From a bacterium (GTDB lineage Bacteria; Verrucomicrobiota; Verrucomicrobiia; Chthoniobacterales; Terrimicrobiaceae), in the NCBI GenBank assembly GCA_009920585.1, contig RFZT01000038.1, positions 1 through 12,805 on the forward strand: DNA of 12,805 bases. The letters are read 5' to 3'. Both the position numbers and the translations under genes were made by a program. Every line of letters begins with the position of its first letter. Position 1 is the first letter of the stretch. Positions 11,918-12,805 of this stretch are shown one piece after another. The notes under the pieces are model-generated. The model was not told the DNA's origin and searched no databases. It saw only the letters and a program-made list of their open reading frames with translations.

Positions 11918-12805
11918 ATGACGCCGCCCGAAGCCGCCGCCAGCTTTCTTGCTCAACTGGGGAAGCCCGCTCCCCAAAGCGTGCTGCCCCTTCCCGGTGG
12001 TCGCAATAACCGCGTTTGGCGTGTGGACTGCAGCACTGAATCCTTCCTTCTCAAAAGCTATTTCTGGAGTGAGTCCGATCCCCGTGATCGACTTGGGCAG
12101 GAATGGGCATTTCTCGATTTCCTTCAATCCATCGGTTCCCTTAAAGCTTCTTCGCCACTCGCAAAAGATTCATCCACACGTTTTGCCCTGCTGGAATTCA
12201 TTTCAGGCAATCCACCGCAAGAAATAGGCGAATCCGACATCCTCGATGCCGCAGAGTTCCTTGCGGAAATGAACGCCCAACCAGCATTCGCCAAAAGCCT
12301 CCCTCCTGTCTCCGAAGCTTGCTTCTCGATCCAGGCACACCTCGAGACCACCGCCGCGCGTATCGTCCGCCTTCAGCAAATCCAGTCCACCAGCGAGGAT
12401 CATGAGAAAGTCGTGGTCTTCATTGGCGACACTCTCCTTCCGCTCTGGCACGAGCTCCGCAAGAGAATCGAAGCTCTCCCAGACTCCGCTCGCCACGAAA
12501 TTCTCGCTCCTTCAGAGCGCTGCCTCTCCCCCTCAGACTTCGGCTTCCACAATGCCCTTCGGCAATCAGATGGCACACTCCGCTATGTCGATTTCGAATA
12601 TGCCGGCTGGGACGACCCCGCAAAAACCCTTATCGACTTCACCAACCAACCTGACCGCCTCCTCCCGGAAAGCCTCGCCGCTCTTTTCCTCGAAAAAACC
12701 ATCCCCCTCTTTCGCAATCCCAACGCCCTCCATCGGCGCCTCGCACTTCTCACTCCGCTCTATCAACTCAAATGGGCCTGCATCTGCCTCAACGCCTTTT
12801 TTCCC
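11918..12805 (+). CDS. APH/choline-kinase-fold phosphotransferase (3' end beyond the right edge)
   Basis: At least 296 residues, open at the window edge. N-lobe: glycine-rich LPGGRNNRVWRV (25-36) and a probable ATP-binding Lys46 in FLLKSYFW. C-lobe: LSPSDFGFHNAL (203-214), the Brenner motif with Asp207 and Asn212 but Ser-Pro-Ser in place of His-Gly, and YVDFEYAGWDDPAK (223-236), with Asp225 as metal ligand. It is therefore a small-molecule kinase fold rather than an antibiotic-resistance enzyme. Its place in a sugar-nucleotide operon suggests a sugar or sugar-derivative as substrate, for example an anomeric kinase. It begins 3 bases after the HAD stop. Confidence 0.82.
   Translation, partial: MTPPEAAASFLAQLGKPAPQSVLPLPGGRNNRVWRVDCSTESFLLKSYFWSESDPRDRLGQEWAFLDFLQSIGSLKASSPLAKDSSTRFALLEFISGNPPQEIGESDILDAAEFLAEMNAQPAFAKSLPPVSEACFSIQAHLETTAARIVRLQQIQSTSEDHEKVVVFIGDTLLPLWHELRKRIEALPDSARHEILAPSERCLSPSDFGFHNALRQSDGTLRYVDFEYAGWDDPAKTLIDFTNQPDRLLPESLAALFLEKTIPLFRNPNALHRRLALLTPLYQLKWACICLNAFFP

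Noticed and set aside
11918..12805. Aminoglycoside resistance gene
   Set aside because: Only the kinase fold is shared; the Brenner motif is altered and the operon context points to sugar metabolism.
1..12805. CRISPR array, rRNA or tRNA genes
   Set aside because: No regularly spaced repeats and no cloverleaf or rRNA-like segments were seen on either strand.

Overview
The window looks like a bacterial chromosome fragment of moderate GC content. The phylum cannot be proven from it. A small RRM-type RNA-binding protein next to miaA, a TMEM14-like membrane protein, a Gram-negative RlpA-type lipoprotein and an almost complete lack of Shine-Dalgarno sequences would fit the Verrucomicrobiota or a neighbouring group; this is a low-confidence inference.

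Left part, minus strand (about 1-3090): a compact housekeeping cluster read right to left. It holds an RRM RNA-binding protein, then miaA (its start overlaps the end of the RRM gene), then an RlpA-family DPBB lipoprotein that runs off the left edge. Upstream of the RRM gene lie 362 bases without a convincing gene but with several inverted repeats, then a small four-helix membrane protein read on the same strand. A divergent intergenic region (about 3085-3315) separates this block from the rest.

Right part, plus strand (3316 to the right edge): a sugar-nucleotide operon. Its metabolic genes are a GmhA-like SIS isomerase; a fusion of a cytidylyltransferase and a PfkB kinase in the order opposite to HldE; an extended SDR epimerase/dehydratase; a second SDR; a transketolase split into N-terminal (ThDP-binding) and C-terminal (pyrimidine-binding) subunits; a HAD-fold phosphatase-like protein; and an APH-fold kinase-like protein cut by the right edge. 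These could form a route in which transketolase makes or extends a ketose phosphate. That product would then be isomerised, phosphorylated at C1, dephosphorylated at the distal end, activated with a nucleotide and modified by the two SDRs, giving a heptose-like NDP-sugar for a surface polysaccharide. No glycosyltransferase is in view and the final sugar is unknown.

The most striking feature is that three complete type II toxin-antitoxin modules, all in operon orientation, occupy three consecutive gene junctions: SDR1/SDR2 (AbrB-type antitoxin plus PIN toxin), SDR2/transketolase-N and transketolase-N/transketolase-C (each Phd-type antitoxin plus PIN toxin). Every other junction in the operon is tightly packed (ATGA overlaps or gaps of 3-4 bases). 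In all three modules antitoxin and toxin overlap by GTGA, and a TTGACT hexamer lies 35-36 bases before the antitoxin ATG, with a -10-like hexamer 17 bases further on. Transcription would therefore begin at or next to the start codon (leaderless mRNA). The modules may be selfish passengers, stabilisers of the locus, or stress-responsive internal promoters for the genes behind them.
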